Shown: piece after piece, positions 26,731 to 35,948 of the stretch
Layout: the number at the start of each line of letters is the position of its first letter
How positions within the stretch are numbered: position 1 is the stretch's first letter
Source of the DNA: CAZOZZ01 sp965262425
GTDB lineage: Bacteria > Acidobacteriota > Terriglobia > 20CM-2-55-15
Length of the DNA: 64,000 nt
Reading direction: 5' to 3'
Assembly: GCA_965262425.1 (NCBI GenBank)
Contig: OZ253536.1
Span: 6,138,001 to 6,202,000 of the forward strand
The notes under the pieces: generated by a model
What the model was told of the DNA's origin: nothing
Databases searched by the model: none
The model's input: only the letters and a program-made list of their open reading frames with translations
Made by a program: the position numbers and the translations under genes

Positions 26731-28256
26731 GCCTCCTCAGTAAAATCTGTGGGCGACATCGGGTTCCGGTAACGCTCCAAGCGTGTGGTAGAGAGCGACT
26801 TGGGCAGCTCTAAAGGTCCGAAAACCATACGCTTTTCTGGTGGTCACTTTCGCTTTGTTGTTGAAACCTTCGACGATGCCCCCGGAAATCCGCTTTTTGG
26901 CACGGAACCAGTTGAGCAGGAGTTCCCGGTGGGAGCGGAGCATGCGCGCCACCTTTTTCATGGGCTCGATCCGGGATCGCATCGTCCGCCGGCACCAGGC
27001 ATCCATGAATTGACCGGCCCAGTAGGGCGACGTGTACTCCCAGAAGAACTGGAAGTCCTCCTTGAGCAGAAAGCTCCGAACGGTCCGCAGGTTGTACTGG
27101 AGCAGGTCGGCCAGCTTGATGTCTTGCTTGTCGGTTCGGTTCTGGGGGCGCTTGAGCAAACACCACCGGGAGTGTTTCAGGATCGGCTCCAATCCCGCGG
27201 CTTTCATATCCCGGGATTCCTGGGCTCGAACCTCATCGATGGCCTTATTCATGTGCATGGCGATATGAAACCGATCCAGAACATGCAGGGCCGTCGATGC
27301 TTTCTTGGAAATCACCTTCAGATACGGCTTCCACATGTCGCTGCACACGAACTTCAACTCGGCGGCGCGCTCGACTCCGAATTGCTGGAAGAAGCGCAGC
27401 AACGTTTTCACCGTGCGATCCCGGCCGACCCAGAGCAGCCGCTTGGAATGCCGGTCGATCTGGTAGACCACCGTCAGGTACTTGTGCCCCCGGCGCCAGA
27501 GAATCTCGTCCACGCCAATCGCGGTCACACCCTCCAGGTCCCGGTGCGCCAGCCCCCAGCCGACGATCCATTCCACAGATCGAAACACCTTCTCCCAGGA
27601 AGTCCGGAAGATGTCGGCAACCTCCTGCCAGGACATCCGCCGCGCCCAACCGGCCAGAAATTGCATATACGTCCGCGTCAAGGTTTGCTTACCCTCGGCC
27701 CAGGGCACCGATTCGACCTTCACGCCACAACGCCTGCAATCCACACGCCGCATCAGATACACGAAGAACACGGGAAAGCCCCACAGCGGCACAAACTCGA
27801 ACAGGCGGGCCTCCAGCGTGTCGTAACCCGGTCCCGCACGCCCGCAGCCCGAGCAGACCGGCCGGCTGTTGCGTCGTGGAAATATCTCCACCAACAGTGC
27901 CGTCTCGCCCCCGATTCGTTCCCATCGCACTGCTCCGTAGACAAAGGACTTGAACTTCTGCACTCGATTCAGAATAGTCTTCACTTGCACCCTGGTCTCG
28001 TCTCTCCTGCTTTGGATTTGTTTGGTGCAATACCAAATACAGGATTCGAGCCAGGGTGTGCTACATCCCTTTCGTTCTCATCGTCGGTTTCTCCTCATCC
28101 CGGCCTGTGTGGAAGTGTGAATCGGCCCCACGTCTTTTCCGGCCGATTCAAGTCGCTGTGGAAATCCGCGCGTCTCTTACCGGATTCCCTCAGCGTCGCC
28201 ACTTTCCACAGGCCACTCATTTGCCCGTTTCTACCCACAGATTTTGCCGAGGACCC
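26731..28256 (-). mobile_element. ISL3-family insertion sequence, copy 1
   Basis: 1526 bp with imperfect inverted ends: left GCCTCCTCAGTAAAATCTG, right read inward GGGTCCTCGGCAAAATCTG. A perfect 8-bp duplication cgagtttc lies at 26723-26730 and 28257-28264. It contains one intact transposase gene and about 266 bp of non-coding sequence upstream of it. A second copy, with a frameshifted transposase, is nested in IS630 at 54230-55754. Confidence 0.95.
26737..27990 (-). CDS. ISL3-family transposase
   Basis: 417 residues from a GTG at 27990. The N-terminal zinc finger (CSGCGRAGPGY, CRRCGVKVESV) and helix-turn-helix (SWQEVADIFRTSWEKVFR) precede the DDE domain: first Asp in AIGVDEILWRRGHKYLTVVY, second in FVCSDMWKPYLKVI, and the C-terminal Glu in GGIVEGFNNKAKVTTRKAYG. 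It is the only intact copy in the window. It would act on its own ends and probably on the related MITE ends. The stop lies within the left terminal repeat. Confidence 0.93.
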   Translation of the reverse strand: MQVKTILNRVQKFKSFVYGAVRWERIGGETALLVEIFPRRNSRPVCSGCGRAGPGYDTLEARLFEFVPLWGFPVFFVYLMRRVDCRRCGVKVESVPWAEGKQTLTRTYMQFLAGWARRMSWQEVADIFRTSWEKVFRSVEWIVGWGLAHRDLEGVTAIGVDEILWRRGHKYLTVVYQIDRHSKRLLWVGRDRTVKTLLRFFQQFGVERAAELKFVCSDMWKPYLKVISKKASTALHVLDRFHIAMHMNKAIDEVRAQESRDMKAAGLEPILKHSRWCLLKRPQNRTDKQDIKLADLLQYNLRTVRSFLLKEDFQFFWEYTSPYWAGQFMDAWCRRTMRSRIEPMKKVARMLRSHRELLLNWFRAKKRISGGIVEGFNNKAKVTTRKAYGFRTFRAAQVALYHTLGALPEPDVAHRFY

Positions 28257-29175
28257 CGAGTTTCTTGGGGATGTAGGCGCCCTGATGCAGGACACCGTCG
28301 ATGCGGAAGCGAACCCGGAGCAGGTTTTTCTCAGGTTCGAAGTGAATGTCGGTGGAGCGCTTGCTGACTGCGTCGAGGATGATCATATCAATCAACTTGA
28401 TGATTGGTGCAACCATGGCCAGGTCCTCGCGCCCTTCGGTGGTCCCTCCCTCGTCAGCCTGTTTGGATGCCTCCGCCAGCAGCTGTTCCAGCTGTGCTCC
28501 CTCCGATCCAGCGCTGTAGTACCGGTCGATCGAGGAGAGAATGTCGAACTCGCTGGAGGAAACGACTTTGACGAAGCGGGCGGTCATCCGACCGACGCCA
28601 TCGACGGTCGATACGTCCAGGGGATCGGCCATTGCAACAGTGATGGACCCGTCGTCGGTGGACACAGGGAAGAGCTTCTTCTGTCGTGCGTAGGCTTCAG
28701 GAATGGTCTCTATGACTTTCGGATCAATCGACTCCTGACGCAGGTTCAGGTATTCGATGCCCGCGGACTCGGCGAGGATCTGTGTCAGCGCTTCTTCGGT
28801 GATCAGGCTCAGGCGTCGCATCACTGAACCGAGGCGCTCCTCGCTTCGTCCCTTTTCACCAATGGCGAATTCGAGCTGATCCTCGGTGATCAGGCCGGCG
28901 CGAATCAGTCGTTGTCCAATTCGATCGTCATCCATCGACACAAATACTCTGGGCCCGCCCTCGCGGCCCCGGGGAACATTCCGGTTAAGGCTGCCGGCAA
29001 CGCCGGTAGTTGTTAACATTCAGTCTACTGCAGCAGCCATAAACGCGGCTACAGGGCAAACGCCTCTATCAGCGAACAAACCGCATCCAATATTTCGCGC
29101 ACGAATGGTGGGGGAGACCGAGCTTGAACAGAAGGTGTGCAACAGGTGGGCGCAATCCCGCACTGCTTCCAAATT

Positions 29176-29205
29176 ACTATAGGGTCGGAAGTTCAATGCT
29201 GTCAA
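29176..29205 (-). promoter_or_regulatory. Sigma-70-type promoter of the pilus operon
   Basis: On the minus strand: a perfect TTGACA (29200-29205), an 18-nt spacer, and TATAGT (29176-29181). It points into the assembly ATPase gene about 155 bases downstream (or about 240 to the alternative ATG at 28935), so the transcript would carry a long leader. All genes down to the regulator pair lie on the same strand with tight spacing. Confidence 0.65.
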
Positions 29206-29254
29206 GGGAATAACTTGGTTCGACCCGCATTTCGGATTGCCCCGGGAACGCGGG

Positions 29255-30490
29255 CTAACGCGTGGTTCGGACGCAGTTCTTCGACGCGCGCTTCGAGGCG
29301 TAAAGTGCCTGGTCGGCTTCGCCCACGAGAGTTTCAAAGTGGGTTTCGTGCTGGTACTGGGAAACGCCGATGCTGAGCGTGAGGGTGCCTTCGTATCCCA
29401 ACCCCGTAAGCAACGCCGCCTGCTCGACACGAGAGCGGATCTTCTCGGCCACCAGAACAGCGCCCATTAAGTCGGTGCCGGGCAGAACGACACCGAACTC
29501 GTCGCCCCCGCAGCGAAACACGAAATCCGTGTTTCGGACAGATTGGTCCAGGATCTGGCCGAGAGCAGTTAAGACCTTATTTCCAACGACATGGCCGTAA
29601 GTATCATTCACATGTTTGAACGAGTCCAGGTCGATCATTAACAACGACAGGGGCACGCTGAAGCGATCTGCTCGCGCGGTTTCCCGGGACAGGAGTTCGT
29701 GGAAGAAGCGTGTGTTATAGAGGCCGGTCAGCGGGTCTGTGATCGCTGTTCTCTGGAGTTCGGTAAACAACCGTGCGTTTTCGATGGCGATGGCGGCGAA
29801 GCTGGCCAGTTCTTCCGCGAGGTTCAAATCGGTGTCGACCAGCCTGTGCGGAGCCAGGGACATCGAAACGAATGCTCCCAGAATCCGGCGGTCGGTGCGA
29901 ATGGGGACGGCCAGCAGGGACTGGACTCGCGATTGAGTGGCTAGACGGGCAGCTTCCGCCGGAACGCCCGACTCGCCAAAATCCCAGACGGCAACCGGCT
30001 GGCCACGGCCGCGGACTTCGGCGAGACTGTCGATAGCGATTCGTTCCGGGCTGCGCCGTACAACCTCCCGGAGCTTCATGGCCAGGTGCTCCCGACTTTG
30101 CGGTGCCGTATCCAGGGTTCCGAGGTCCTGGTTGAGAACTATGAAAGCCGTATCGCCCAATACGTCGGTCGACCTGTCGACGACCTGATCCAGTATCTCC
30201 TCGACATTCAGCGACGATGCAAGAAGTCTTGTGAGCCCACTCAGCACGTCGGAACGGCGCGTCTGACGGTCGATCTGTTCCAGAAGCGAATCGATGCTCT
30301 GGCCTGTCAGGACGGTAGCCGGCGAGACTGGAACGGGTTTTGGTGTACCGACCGGGTCCGCCCGATCAGGAAGGTCAGCCTCGAGTCCGGGACGTCTGAT
30401 CCGGGGGATTTCGTTGTTCCGAGCCTCATCCGATGCCAGGACGAACACTCGCCGGGCTCTCTCCCGAGCTGCTCCGTAACGATGCGTCAC
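29255..30490 (-). CDS. GAF-GGDEF diguanylate cyclase
   Basis: 411 residues from a GTG at 30490; a GTG further in (before FVLASDEA) has a GGGAGAG site and is a possible alternative start. The N-terminal about 70 residues look unstructured. A GAF domain follows (SSLNVEEILDQVVDRSTDVL to LASFAAIAIENARLF), then a GGDEF domain with intact RCGGDEFGVVLPG and, five residues before it, an inhibitory-site RNTD. Active c-di-GMP synthesis with product inhibition is expected. It lies directly upstream of the pilus operon promoter on the same strand; c-di-GMP commonly governs pili, but a direct link here is inference. Confidence 0.9.
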   Translation of the reverse strand: MTHRYGAARERARRVFVLASDEARNNEIPRIRRPGLEADLPDRADPVGTPKPVPVSPATVLTGQSIDSLLEQIDRQTRRSDVLSGLTRLLASSLNVEEILDQVVDRSTDVLGDTAFIVLNQDLGTLDTAPQSREHLAMKLREVVRRSPERIAIDSLAEVRGRGQPVAVWDFGESGVPAEAARLATQSRVQSLLAVPIRTDRRILGAFVSMSLAPHRLVDTDLNLAEELASFAAIAIENARLFTELQRTAITDPLTGLYNTRFFHELLSRETARADRFSVPLSLLMIDLDSFKHVNDTYGHVVGNKVLTALGQILDQSVRNTDFVFRCGGDEFGVVLPGTDLMGAVLVAEKIRSRVEQAALLTGLGYEGTLTLSIGVSQYQHETHFETLVGEADQALYASKRASKNCVRTTR

Positions 30491-30600
30491 TCTATGATTC
30501 TAAAGGACAACAGACTAAATCAAAGGAAAAACTGAGGAACGGTTGGCCCGACGCTAAGTAAGGAGAGGGCATACCGAGCGCCCGGGCCGGAGTGGGTCGG

Positions 30601-30629
30601 GTGACCGTCCACGACGAAGCTGATACAAT
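30601..30629 (+). promoter_or_regulatory. Candidate sigma-70 promoter before the DUF5916 gene
   Basis: GTGACC (30601-30606), a 17-nt spacer and TACAAT (30624-30629) point at the ATG 87 bases downstream. The -35 is imperfect. Confidence 0.35.
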
Positions 30630-30715
30630 GACGACCGGTTTCCGCTCTTCTTTGCACATAATGACTTGAGCGTGCGGGAATCGAATCAGTTGAGCCACGA
30701 GGGGACAGGACGACC

Positions 30716-32920
30716 ATGCCGAGACTCATACGTTTCATTATTCTACTAGTTATCATTGCCATCCCGCTGGCGCCCGGGTGGGCGCAGGAAAGTGTCCGCG
30801 TTGCGCGGGCGACCTTTGTCGAAGAATCACCGATCATCGACGGCGTCGTCGACGAAGCCGTCTGGGAACTTGCCGATCCGATCACAGGCTTCGTTCAGAC
30901 CGAACCCGTAGAGGGAACTCCGGCCTCCGAAGAAACTGTCGTACGCATCGTTTACAACGATCGCGCCGTCTATGTTGGAGTGATCCTATACGACAGCGAT
31001 CCGGACCAGATCCTCGTTACAGACAGTCGCAGGGATTCGAGCTTGAGCGACACGGACTCTTTCCAGCTCATCTTTGACACTTACCACGACCGGCAGAATG
31101 GCTTCGTCTTCGGTACGAATCCGGCCGGCATCGAATACGACGGTCAGGTCACGAACGAAGGTCAGGGGGGCGGCGGGGGTGGCCGTGGGACCACAATCGT
31201 GGGCTCCGGTTCCGGTTTCAACAAGAACTGGGATGCCAGTTGGACCGTTCGGACGCATGTGAATGAAGTCGGTTGGATGGCCGAGTTCGAAATTCCGCTG
31301 CGGAGCCTCCGTTACGGGGACCGGCCCCAGACCTGGGGGATGAATTTCCAGCGAAACATTCGTCGCAAGCGGGAGCAGGTATTTTGGGCGCCCATCGAGC
31401 GGATCTACAACCTGTATCGCCTCTCATCCGCCGGTGAACTTCAGGGGTTGAGCCTGGAGACGCCCCGAAATTTCAAGGTGACGCCCTACGCGGTGGCGTC
31501 GGCGTCGCGCAATTTCGCGAACCCCGCGGAAACCGGGCCGGATTACAACGGTGAAGGAGGGATCGACGCTAAGTTTGGCGTGACTCCTTCGCTGAACCTG
31601 GATCTGACCTACAATACGGACTTTGCCCAGGTGGAAGTCGACGAGCAGGTGATCAACCTGACACGGTTCAGCGTCCGGTTTCCCGAGAAGCGCCCGTTTT
31701 TTCTCGAGAATGCCGGAACTTTTGCGGCCGGCAAGAACGGGGTGGATCTGTTCTTCAGCCGGCGGATTGGCATCGATCAATCCGGAGCGGCCGTACCGAT
31801 TATCGGCGGCGCGCGACTCAGCGGTAAGGTCGGGGCTTTCAACGTCGGGTTCCTGAACATGCAGACCGACGATGTGCCCGGTGTGACGTCGAAGAATAAC
31901 TTTACCGTTGCCCGCGTCAACCGCGAACTCCCCAACAGAACGGCCCTTGGCGGAATTGTCGTCAATCGAGAAGCGACCGGAGCCGCAGCAGGGTCGGACA
32001 ACTGGAACCGTACTTTTGGACTGGATGGGAAGTTCGGCATCGGCTCGTACACGGATTTTCGAGGATTCATTGCCCGGACTCAAACTCCGAACCGAACCGG
32101 GTCGGAGGCGGCCTACAACCTCCGCGCTGAGTACAAGCGGGTCGGCGGTGACGTCCACTTTGAATACACGCAGGTCGACGAGGACTTCAACCCCGAAGTC
32201 GGTTTCCTGACCCGACGAGAGTTTCGAGCTACCGACGTTGGATTCATGACCAGACGCCGGTTTCCCGACATCCCGTGGCTCAGGGAGTTGCGACCCCATT
32301 CATCGGTGCGAACGACCTGGGATCTTGACGGCTTCAAAGAAACTGAGGTCGTGCACATCGACTCCCACGTCGATTTCGAGAGCGGATGGTTCTTCAGCCC
32401 GGCGATCGACATCGAAACCGAGGGTCTGAAGGTCCCGTTCGAGATTGCGCCCGGCGTCATCATTCCGCCTGGCACGTATCGGAACATGGAGCTCGACTGG
32501 CGGTTCCGCACGGATGCGAGCCGTGCACTCTCATTCGACTCCGCGATGACCATTGGTGGGTTCTATACCGGCAACCAGCGCTCTTTCTCAGCCACGGTGA
32601 ACGCACGCCGCGGTTCCGCCGTAAGAGGATCGGTGGTCTGGCGTCGCAGCAACGTCAACCTGCCGCAGGGCGTCTTTGATACCAACCTGATCCAGACTCG
32701 TTTCAACTACAGTTTTACGCCGCTGATCAACTTCCAGTCCCTCATTCAATACAATGATCGCAGCAACGACTGGAGCGGCAACTTCCGATTTGGGTGGCTG
32801 AACACGGCCGGGACCGGCTTGTTCGTCGTCTACAACGAGACTCAGGGACTCGAAGGGCTCGGTCCGATCCGGCGCAGTCTGATCGTCAAGTTCTCGCGCC
32901 AGTTCGACGTCCTGCGGTAA
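30716..32920 (+). CDS. DUF5916 / CBM9-like outer-membrane protein
   Basis: 734 residues with a signal peptide (MPRLIRFIILLVIIAIPLAP, cleavage after GWAQ). Residues about 30-220 form a carbohydrate-binding family 9-like domain (PIIDGVVDEAVWELADPITG, FVFGTNPAGIEYDGQVTNEG). The rest is a DUF5916 region rich in alternating strands (TPSLNLDLTYNTDFAQVEVD, FPEKRPFFLENAGTFAAG), probably a beta-barrel ending in KFSRQFDVLR. GGGGACAGG precedes the ATG. It likely sits in the outer membrane; the substrate is unknown. A 27-bp gap to the M20 gene suggests co-transcription. Confidence 0.85.
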   Translation: MPRLIRFIILLVIIAIPLAPGWAQESVRVARATFVEESPIIDGVVDEAVWELADPITGFVQTEPVEGTPASEETVVRIVYNDRAVYVGVILYDSDPDQILVTDSRRDSSLSDTDSFQLIFDTYHDRQNGFVFGTNPAGIEYDGQVTNEGQGGGGGGRGTTIVGSGSGFNKNWDASWTVRTHVNEVGWMAEFEIPLRSLRYGDRPQTWGMNFQRNIRRKREQVFWAPIERIYNLYRLSSAGELQGLSLETPRNFKVTPYAVASASRNFANPAETGPDYNGEGGIDAKFGVTPSLNLDLTYNTDFAQVEVDEQVINLTRFSVRFPEKRPFFLENAGTFAAGKNGVDLFFSRRIGIDQSGAAVPIIGGARLSGKVGAFNVGFLNMQTDDVPGVTSKNNFTVARVNRELPNRTALGGIVVNREATGAAAGSDNWNRTFGLDGKFGIGSYTDFRGFIARTQTPNRTGSEAAYNLRAEYKRVGGDVHFEYTQVDEDFNPEVGFLTRREFRATDVGFMTRRRFPDIPWLRELRPHSSVRTTWDLDGFKETEVVHIDSHVDFESGWFFSPAIDIETEGLKVPFEIAPGVIIPPGTYRNMELDWRFRTDASRALSFDSAMTIGGFYTGNQRSFSATVNARRGSAVRGSVVWRRSNVNLPQGVFDTNLIQTRFNYSFTPLINFQSLIQYNDRSNDWSGNFRFGWLNTAGTGLFVVYNETQGLEGLGPIRRSLIVKFSRQFDVLR

Positions 32921-32947
32921 CCGACCGTCTGGGATGAGGGGGGATTT

Positions 32948-34288
32948 ATGAATCGTTTTGTTGCCAGCGTGATCGCGATCTTTCTGATGGCTTCGGTGGC
33001 CTCGGCCCAGAGCCAACTCGAACAGCGAGTCCGCCAGGAAGTGTCGTCTCTGATGGACACCTACACCTACCTTCATTCTCATCCGGAGCTTTCGTACTTC
33101 GAGAAAGAGACGTCTGCATTTCTCGCCACCGAACTCGGTGAGCTCGGCTTTACCGTCAGCGAGGAAGTGGGGGATTACGGTGTCGAAGGGAGGAACTCGT
33201 ACGGGCTGGTCGCGGTCCTGGAGAACGGCCCCGGCCCGACCGTCCTGATTCGGACTGACACGGACGCACTACCGGTGACCGAGAACACGGGCGCTACTTA
33301 TGCCAGCACGGTGACAACCCCGGATGAGAACGGCGTTGAAGTCGGTGTCATGCACGCCTGTGGCCATGACGTTCACATGACCAGTTTCCTGGGTACGGCT
33401 CGAATGTTGACCGCAATGAAAGACAGTTGGAGCGGAACCGTGGTCATGATCGGTCAACCGGCCGAGGAGAGAGGCGCCGGCGCCCGGTCGATGTTGAACG
33501 GCGGCCTTTTTGAAAACTTTCCCAAACCCGACTACGGACTTGCCTTACATATTCACGCAGCGGTTGAGGCCGGCAAGGTCGGGTGGGCCAGCGGGTACCA
33601 CATGGCCAGCGTCGACTCGGTCGACATTACGGTTCGGGGAAGAGGCGGACACGGGGCTTACCCCCACACGACGATCGATCCTGTTGTCATCGCTGCGCGC
33701 ATCGTGACCGGTCTCCAAACGCTCGTCAGCCGTGAAGTTTCACCTCTGGAGTCCGCCGTCGTCACGGTTGGATCGATTCACGGGGGTAGCAAGCACAACA
33801 TCATTCCCGATGACGTTCACATGCAACTGACCGTCCGTTCCTACAAACCGGAGGTTCGGCAGCAGGTTCTGGCGGGCATACGGCGCGTCACCCGGGGAGT
33901 CGCGCTCTCCGCGGGCGTTCCACCCGAACTCGAACCGATCGTCGAGATTGCTGAAGAAGAGTTCACTCCGGCCAGTTACAACGATCCCGACTTGGTCGAA
34001 CGCGTCGTCGGCGTCTTCAACGACACTCTTGGCGAAGAGCGTGTCGTCGAAGTCCAGCCCGTGATGGGAGGAGAGGATTTTTCCCGGTATGGCCTCCAGG
34101 ACCACAAGGTTCCTATCTTCATGTTCCGTGTGGGCGCAGTCGACCCGGCAAAGTATCGCGACTACCAGGCTGCCGGCCGGCCACTGCCCTCTCTCCATTC
34201 CAGCGAGTTCCTGCCGGTGGCTGAACCGGCCATCCGAACCGGCATCACCGCGATGACCTCGGCAGTTCTGGAGTTGCTCAAGAAGTAG
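32948..34288 (+). CDS. Secreted M20-family amidohydrolase
   Basis: 446 residues. The signal peptide (MNRFVASVIAIFLMASVASA-Q) is followed by an M20 metallopeptidase fold of the aminoacylase/hippurate hydrolase type. Metal ligands appear in RTDTDALPV, MHACGHDVHMT, the Glu-Glu of QPAEERGAGA, and EDFSRYG near the end. The dimerisation domain contains VRGRGGHGAYPHTTIDPVVI. GAGGGGGGA lies 5-12 bases before the ATG. It is expected to hydrolyse N-acyl amino acids or small peptides in the periplasm. Confidence 0.92.
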   Translation: MNRFVASVIAIFLMASVASAQSQLEQRVRQEVSSLMDTYTYLHSHPELSYFEKETSAFLATELGELGFTVSEEVGDYGVEGRNSYGLVAVLENGPGPTVLIRTDTDALPVTENTGATYASTVTTPDENGVEVGVMHACGHDVHMTSFLGTARMLTAMKDSWSGTVVMIGQPAEERGAGARSMLNGGLFENFPKPDYGLALHIHAAVEAGKVGWASGYHMASVDSVDITVRGRGGHGAYPHTTIDPVVIAARIVTGLQTLVSREVSPLESAVVTVGSIHGGSKHNIIPDDVHMQLTVRSYKPEVRQQVLAGIRRVTRGVALSAGVPPELEPIVEIAEEEFTPASYNDPDLVERVVGVFNDTLGEERVVEVQPVMGGEDFSRYGLQDHKVPIFMFRVGAVDPAKYRDYQAAGRPLPSLHSSEFLPVAEPAIRTGITAMTSAVLELLKK

Positions 34289-34298
34289 TTGGGATTGG

Positions 34299-34520
34299 GG
34301 AAGTGGTCAGTGGCTAGTGGTTAGTGGTTAGTTGAGGGCAGGGGCGGGGGAAGTGTGGCAGTAGAGCGCGTCGGGGTGGCCGTCCCTGGCCACCCGCCGG
34401 GCAAGCGAGCGGCTGCCCACAAAGCCCGACCATCCACATTGCCGGCGCAGACGCCAACCCACCACCAAAAACTTCGTGGTCTCTTCCTCCCCAACTGACC
34501 ACTGACCACTGACCACTTCC
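34299..34520. repeat. Gene-free spacer bounded by TGACCACT inverted repeats
   Basis: The spacer 34289-34624 has no convincing gene. Its left part (34299-34333) repeats GTGGTCAGTGG and GTGGTTAG units; its right part (34493-34520) repeats TGACCACTGACCACT, the inverse. The pair could fold into a long stem with a GC-rich 160-base loop. Similar units occur at 44537-44617 and 58696-58727. Confidence 0.55.
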
Positions 34521-34529
34521 TGAAAATCA

Positions 34530-34558
34530 TTGACACCTTCCACCTCTGCGTTTAATTT
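34530..34558 (+). promoter_or_regulatory. Possible promoter of the M19 dipeptidase gene
   Basis: A perfect TTGACA (34530-34535) with 17 nt to TAATTT (34553-34558), a poor -10. The ATG is 67 bases downstream. Confidence 0.3.
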
Positions 34559-34624
34559 TGCCGTACCTGAAATAACACGTTCATGTGGATGCAGCTCCGC
34601 ACGTAACAATTGGGGGGAGATGAC

Positions 34625-35938
34625 ATGGAGACATTCTTGAGGCTATCGGTATCGCTGCTGGTACTGGGCTTTGTTTCGATCGGTTGTGCACAGCCTGTGG
34701 AAGAGCCAGCCGCCGAACCGACCGAGGAAGAGTTGATCGCTCTGGCAAGGGGTATACACGACCGGGTCATAACTATTGACACACATGACGACATTCCGTT
34801 CAACTTCGCCACCGAAGAGGTTGATCCCGGCGTTCGAGGGAGCCGCAAAGTCGATCTTCCCAAAATGAGAGAGGGTGGACTGGACGTTGGCTTCTTCATC
34901 GTCTACGTCGGTCAGGGCGATCGAGACGCTGCGGGGTACGAACGTGCCAAAGAGCAGGCCATGACAAAGTTCGACGCCATTCACCGAATGGAGGAGATGT
35001 ATCCGGACGAGATCGAATTGGCTCACACTGCTGACGATGTGGAACGAATCGCGGCTTCAGGAAAACTCGTAGCGGCCATTGGTATCGAAAACGGTTGGGT
35101 CATCGGAAAAGACCTGTCTTTGATCGAACAGTATCAGAAACTGGGCGCACGGTACGTGACACTAGCTCACAACGGGAACAACGACATCTGCGATTCCGCC
35201 AATCCACGTGGCGACGAGCCGGAAAGCGAGCACGACGGTGTCAGTGAATTCGGTGTCGAGGTCATCGCGGAAATGAACCGCGTGGGCATCATGGTCGATG
35301 TCTCTCACATCTCGAAGAAATCCATGCTGGACGCCGTTCGCCTGTCGCAGGCACCCGTGATTGCCTCCCATTCGAGTACGAGGGCCCTGTGCGACGTGTC
35401 CCGAAATATGGATGACGATCAGCTGCTGGCGCTCAAGGAAAATGGCGGCGTCATGCAGACCGTTGCCCTGGGTGGATTCGTCAAGGTCGACCCGGCCCGC
35501 AATGAAGCCGTCGCGGCGCTTCGGGAGGAGTTGGGAATCCGTGGCGGACGTGGGGGCCGAGGCGGGCGTGGGGGTCGGGGCCAGGCCGAGTTGTCCGAAG
35601 CCGAGCAGGCGGACCGTGAAGCCCGCCAGTCGCAATTCGACGAACGTATGCAGGCGATTGACGAACAGTACCCACCCGCCAGCCTCGGAGACTTCGTCGA
35701 CCACATTGACCATGCCGTCGACCTGATCGGTGTCGACCACGTTGGCATCAGTTCAGACTTTGATGGCGGAGGCGGGATTCCTGGCTGGAACGACGCCAGC
35801 GAGACGTTCAACGTGACGCTCGAGTTGGTTCGCAGAGGGTATTCCGAAGAAGACATCGCCAAGATCTGGGGAGGGAACCTCTTGAGGGTCTGGCGTGAAA
35901 CCGAACGTGTGGCCGCCGAACTCCAGGCCGGCTCCTGA
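34625..35938 (+). CDS. M19-family (renal dipeptidase-like) lipoprotein
   Basis: About 437 residues from the ATG at 34625, which has GGGGGGAG 5 bases upstream; an in-frame TTG at 34610 overlaps that site and is rejected. The signal ends in a lipobox (LGFVSIGC). Metal-site motifs of membrane dipeptidases are visible: TIDTHDDIPF, MVDVSHISKK, IASHSSTRALCD and HVGISSDFDGGGGIPGWNDA. A Gly-Arg repeat insertion (about residues 298-312) is unusual. It should hydrolyse dipeptides, possibly D-containing ones, in the periplasm. Confidence 0.92.
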   Translation: METFLRLSVSLLVLGFVSIGCAQPVEEPAAEPTEEELIALARGIHDRVITIDTHDDIPFNFATEEVDPGVRGSRKVDLPKMREGGLDVGFFIVYVGQGDRDAAGYERAKEQAMTKFDAIHRMEEMYPDEIELAHTADDVERIAASGKLVAAIGIENGWVIGKDLSLIEQYQKLGARYVTLAHNGNNDICDSANPRGDEPESEHDGVSEFGVEVIAEMNRVGIMVDVSHISKKSMLDAVRLSQAPVIASHSSTRALCDVSRNMDDDQLLALKENGGVMQTVALGGFVKVDPARNEAVAALREELGIRGGRGGRGGRGGRGQAELSEAEQADREARQSQFDERMQAIDEQYPPASLGDFVDHIDHAVDLIGVDHVGISSDFDGGGGIPGWNDASETFNVTLELVRRGYSEEDIAKIWGGNLLRVWRETERVAAELQAGS

Positions 35939-35948
35939 CCGTTTTCAC

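Larger units (their letters stand above)
25740..29019 (-). pseudogene. Assembly ATPase (GspE/PilB/MshE family) split by an ISL3 element
   Basis: The 5' part (29019 to 28257) encodes an N1E/MshEN-type domain (DDRIGQRLIRAGLITEDQLE) and the start of the ATPase domain (STDIHFEPEKNLLRVRFRID). The 3' part (26730 to 25740) resumes at ERAVNSRIKIMGNLNISESR with Walker A GPTGSGKTTT, the Asp/His boxes VGEMRDHETV and STLHTNDAAS, and a four-cysteine zinc site (CEFC, CNNC). A 1526-bp element with an 8-bp duplication cgagtttc lies between. Removing it with one duplication joins Lys-Lys-Leu-Glu-Arg exactly in frame. An ATG at 28935 (MDDDRIG) may be the true start. No second assembly ATPase is present in the window. 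Confidence 0.92.

Noticed and set aside
27245..28060. Long open frames on the strand opposite to the ISL3 and IS630 transposases
   Set aside because: They are shadows of conserved transposase genes, repeat at every copy, and show no domain.
26785..28827. A 680-codon plus-strand open frame across ISL3 copy 1 and the ATPase gene
   Set aside because: It crosses the IS boundary, is antisense to two recognised genes and has no known domain.
29050..29110. Possible c-di-GMP (GEMM) riboswitch because of CAGGGCAAAC near the pilus operon
   Set aside because: Only that short core matches; the conserved receptor and second stem are absent and the match is on the strand opposite to the operon.
34299..34520. 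CRISPR-like array
   Set aside because: Units are short, unequal and inverted rather than direct repeats with unique spacers; no cas genes are present.
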